Assembly: GCA_018644935.1 (NCBI GenBank)
Contig: JABGPL010000001.1
Coordinates: forward strand, 26,515-90,514
Length of the DNA stretch: 64,000 bases
Source: Calditrichota bacterium
Lineage (GTDB): Bacteria; Electryoneota; AABM5-125-24; Hatepunaeales; Hatepunaeaceae
Direction of reading: 5' to 3'
Shown: positions 61,841 through 64,000 of the stretch, one piece after another
Position numbering within the stretch: the first letter of the stretch is position 1
Layout: every line of letters starts with the position of its first letter
Made by a program: the position numbers and the translations under genes
The notes under the pieces: generated by a model
Databases searched by the model: none
What the model was told of the DNA's origin: nothing
Seen by the model: only the letters and a program-made list of their open reading frames with translations

Positions 61841-64000
61841 TTGGATAAGTTTGTTCACCTTCACAACCATTCAGATTACAGCCTCCTCGACGGCCTCTGC
61901 AAAATAAAAGACCTGGTTAAGACATCTCATGATCAAAAAGCGCAGGCTGTCGCGTTGACGGATCATGGTAACATGTTTGGTGCACTAGAGTTTTATACCC
62001 AAGCGAAAGAAATGGAGATTAAACCTCTGGTTGGGTGTGAACTCTATATGACACCTGAAGACAGAAAGATAAAAAAAACATCGAAGGCAGGTGGACTGCG
62101 CTATCACCTCGTTTTGCTCGCGAAAAACTATACGGGATATAAAAACATAACACGTCTGGCGAGTGAAGCCTTTGTAAGTGGCTTTTACTACAAACCGAGA
62201 ATCGATAAACAACTACTCAGAGACCACAGTGAGGGTGTCATTTGCCTGTCTGCGTGTCTGCAGGGAGAAATACCTCAGTTAGTTCTAAGTGGAAACTTGG
62301 ATGTTGCTCTGGAAACGGCAAAGTTCTATAAGGATATTTTTGGAGAGGATTATTACCTTGAAATTCAACGGCATGGTATTAAAGAACAAGAAAAAATAAT
62401 CCCCGATATGGCTCAGATCGGTGAAGACCTCGGCATCAAACTTGTCGCAACAAATGACACGCATTATTTGAAACAGGATCATGCCGAAGCTCACGATATA
62501 TTATTGTGTGTAGGCACTCAATCCAAAGTCGATGACGAAAATCGCATGCGATTTACTGGTAATGAATTCTTCCTGAAATCCTCTGGGGAAATGGCAGATA
62601 GGTTTGAAGATTATCCTGAGGCACTTACAAACACACTTGAAGTTGCAGAAAAGTGCAATTTGGAAATTGAGCTCGGCGAAGCACACTACCCGGTCTTTGA
62701 CATTCCCGGTAACGATAACCCCACGTTTGAAGATGCGGATGTATACCTGCGAGAGACAACCCTAAAAGGATTTCACGAGCGATATGGTGATAATCCTTCC
62801 CAAGCGGCTAAAGATCGCTTCGAGCTTGAGATGAAGGTAATCCTCGAAACTGGTTTCTCAAATTACTTTCTCATTGTCTGGGATTTCATCCGGTGGGCAA
62901 AAGAGCAAAATGTTCCGATCGGTCCTGGCAGAGGGTCAGCGGCCGGGTGTCTGGTCTCGTATTGCCTTGGAATTACCAACCTCGATCCACTTCAATTTGA
63001 TTTGATTTTTGAACGATTCCTGAATCCTGAACGAATCAGTCCTCCTGATATTGATATTGACTTCGCTGATGACAGGCGTGAAGAAGTCATTGATTATGTA
63101 CGGGATAAGTATGGTGATGACAGTGTTTGCCGAATTACGACATTTGGGAAAATGGCAGCAAAATCCGCCGTCAGGGATGTATCGCGTGTGATCGGCTTGT
63201 CCATACAGGAAGCAAATGCAATCGCAAAGCTTATTCCTGATGGTCCTAAGGTGAAACTCGCCGAGTCTATGACGCAGACTCCGGAGCTTAAAAAATTGAT
63301 AAACTCAGACCCTCGCTTCAAGAGGGTTTGGAATATTGCATTGACCGTCGAAGGATCAGTTCGGCACTCTGGAACTCATGCCGCGGGTGTTGTGATCTGT
63401 CCCGGGCGTACTGTCGAATATATCCCTGTTTACAAAATGGGCGGTGAAGGCGAGGAATACACCCAGTTTGATATGAACTGGGTTGACAAGCTCGGTCTGC
63501 TGAAGATGGATTTTTTGGGCTTGCAGACCCTGACTGAACTGGATATGACAGTTAAGGCTCTTAAGAAACGTGATATCCACATTGACCTCGACACAATCGA
63601 TATGGGTGACCAGAAGGTCTATGAGTTATTCAGTGAAGGTGCAACTATTGGGGTATTTCAGTTTGAATCCGGCGGGATGCGGGAAAACCTTGCAAAATTA
63701 AAACCGACACGGATTGAAGACCTTATAGCTATGGCCGCGCTCTACCGTCCGGGTCCGATGGATAACATTCCGGAGTACATTGCCTGTAGTCACGGTAAAC
63801 GTCAGCCGACCTATCTGCACCCGAAACTCGAGCCACTGCTGAAAGAAACCCACGGGGTGGTGATATATCAGGAACAGGTGATGCAGTTATCAAGAATTCT
63901 TGCTAAATTTACCATGGGCGAATCTGATGTTTTGAGGAAAGCGATAGGTAAGAAAAAATTAGATCTTATGGAGAAGATGGAAGGCAAGTTCAAAGAAGGT
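61841..64000 (+). CDS. dnaE: Replicative DNA polymerase III alpha subunit, N-terminal 720 residues (runs off window)
   Basis: The frame is open to the last base, so the C-terminal part lies outside. The TTG at 61841 begins DKFVHLHNHSDYSLLDG, the intact PHP domain start with its HxH metal motif, unlike DnaE2 in this window. Further DnaE1 features are LTDHGNMFGALEFY, CLSACLQGEIPQL, GPGRGSAAGCLVSYCLG, the catalytic DIDIDF (about Asp405-Asp409) in PPDIDIDFADDRREEV, RHSGTHAAGVVICPG and LLKMDFLGLQTL with the third Asp. It is the cytoplasmic replicase. Length, motifs and the intact PHP domain separate it from the error-prone paralogue at 24-27 kb. Confidence 0.95.
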   Translation, partial: MDKFVHLHNHSDYSLLDGLCKIKDLVKTSHDQKAQAVALTDHGNMFGALEFYTQAKEMEIKPLVGCELYMTPEDRKIKKTSKAGGLRYHLVLLAKNYTGYKNITRLASEAFVSGFYYKPRIDKQLLRDHSEGVICLSACLQGEIPQLVLSGNLDVALETAKFYKDIFGEDYYLEIQRHGIKEQEKIIPDMAQIGEDLGIKLVATNDTHYLKQDHAEAHDILLCVGTQSKVDDENRMRFTGNEFFLKSSGEMADRFEDYPEALTNTLEVAEKCNLEIELGEAHYPVFDIPGNDNPTFEDADVYLRETTLKGFHERYGDNPSQAAKDRFELEMKVILETGFSNYFLIVWDFIRWAKEQNVPIGPGRGSAAGCLVSYCLGITNLDPLQFDLIFERFLNPERISPPDIDIDFADDRREEVIDYVRDKYGDDSVCRITTFGKMAAKSAVRDVSRVIGLSIQEANAIAKLIPDGPKVKLAESMTQTPELKKLINSDPRFKRVWNIALTVEGSVRHSGTHAAGVVICPGRTVEYIPVYKMGGEGEEYTQFDMNWVDKLGLLKMDFLGLQTLTELDMTVKALKKRDIHIDLDTIDMGDQKVYELFSEGATIGVFQFESGGMRENLAKLKPTRIEDLIAMAALYRPGPMDNIPEYIACSHGKRQPTYLHPKLEPLLKETHGVVIYQEQVMQLSRILAKFTMGESDVLRKAIGKKKLDLMEKMEGKFKEG

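Overview
The window comes from an uncultured-type bacterium of the FCB superphylum (Fibrobacteres-Chlorobi-Bacteroidetes and relatives). The evidence is seven very long secreted proteins. Six have an obvious signal peptide and all end in a type IX secretion (T9SS) type A sorting domain with the signature YPNPFN and a final GxYxxxxxxG...K(x)xLxx strand. Other genes use ATG/GTG/TTG starts with GAGG-like ribosome sites and sigma70-like TTGACA-N17-TAxxTT promoters. I cannot name the phylum more precisely from sequence alone. No rRNA, tRNA or CRISPR array is visible.

Layout. 0-0.7 kb: dTDP-sugar genes (rfbC and the start of rfbB) on the minus strand. 0.8-19 kb: three giant T9SS cargo proteins on the minus strand (1933, 2949 and 1005 aa). 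19.2-22.4 kb: a minus-strand operon of lipoprotein, DUF3467, DUF47/PhoU-like protein and PiT phosphate transporter. 22.6-27.1 kb: imuB plus dnaE2, a translesion mutasome pair, with a REP-like insertion inside dnaE2 and a decayed echo of its 3' end downstream. 27.4-35.4 kb: an M6 metalloprotease, exonuclease III, a stand-alone AICAR transformylase, a flavin reductase, a small exported protein and a DUF433/PIN-like toxin-antitoxin pair. This stretch is peppered with small inverted-repeat elements. 35.4-49.2 kb: a LVIVD-repeat protein, a 2192-aa M6 protease and a 1456-aa beta-helix protein, again T9SS cargo. 49.2-54.8 kb: a response regulator, then the complete maturation set for selenium-dependent molybdenum hydroxylases (yqeC, mocA, yqeB, xdhC), followed by cdd and deoA. 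54.9-57 kb: a DtxR-type regulator and an unrecognised 494-aa protein. 57.6-61.5 kb: a gingipain-type C25 protease, also T9SS cargo. 61.8 kb to the end: replicative dnaE, running off the edge.

How the parts relate. The giant proteins are assembled from a common stock of modules: ASH/DUF1573-like Ig domains, a DExGxF...WGDD module, a duplicated GWN/KDGxGxF module, a beta-propeller, carboxypeptidase-regulatory-like domains, and the sorting domain. Four of them share the same C-terminal order of modules. Arg-rich P-[RQ]-R-D-[DN] motifs recur at module boundaries and at the propeptide/catalytic boundary of all three proteases. This suggests that Arg-specific processing, perhaps by the C25 protease encoded here, matures the secreted set. 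The region 22.6-35.4 kb looks like the most fluid part: two genes have duplicated, decaying 3' ends downstream, and at least four kinds of palindromic element are present.
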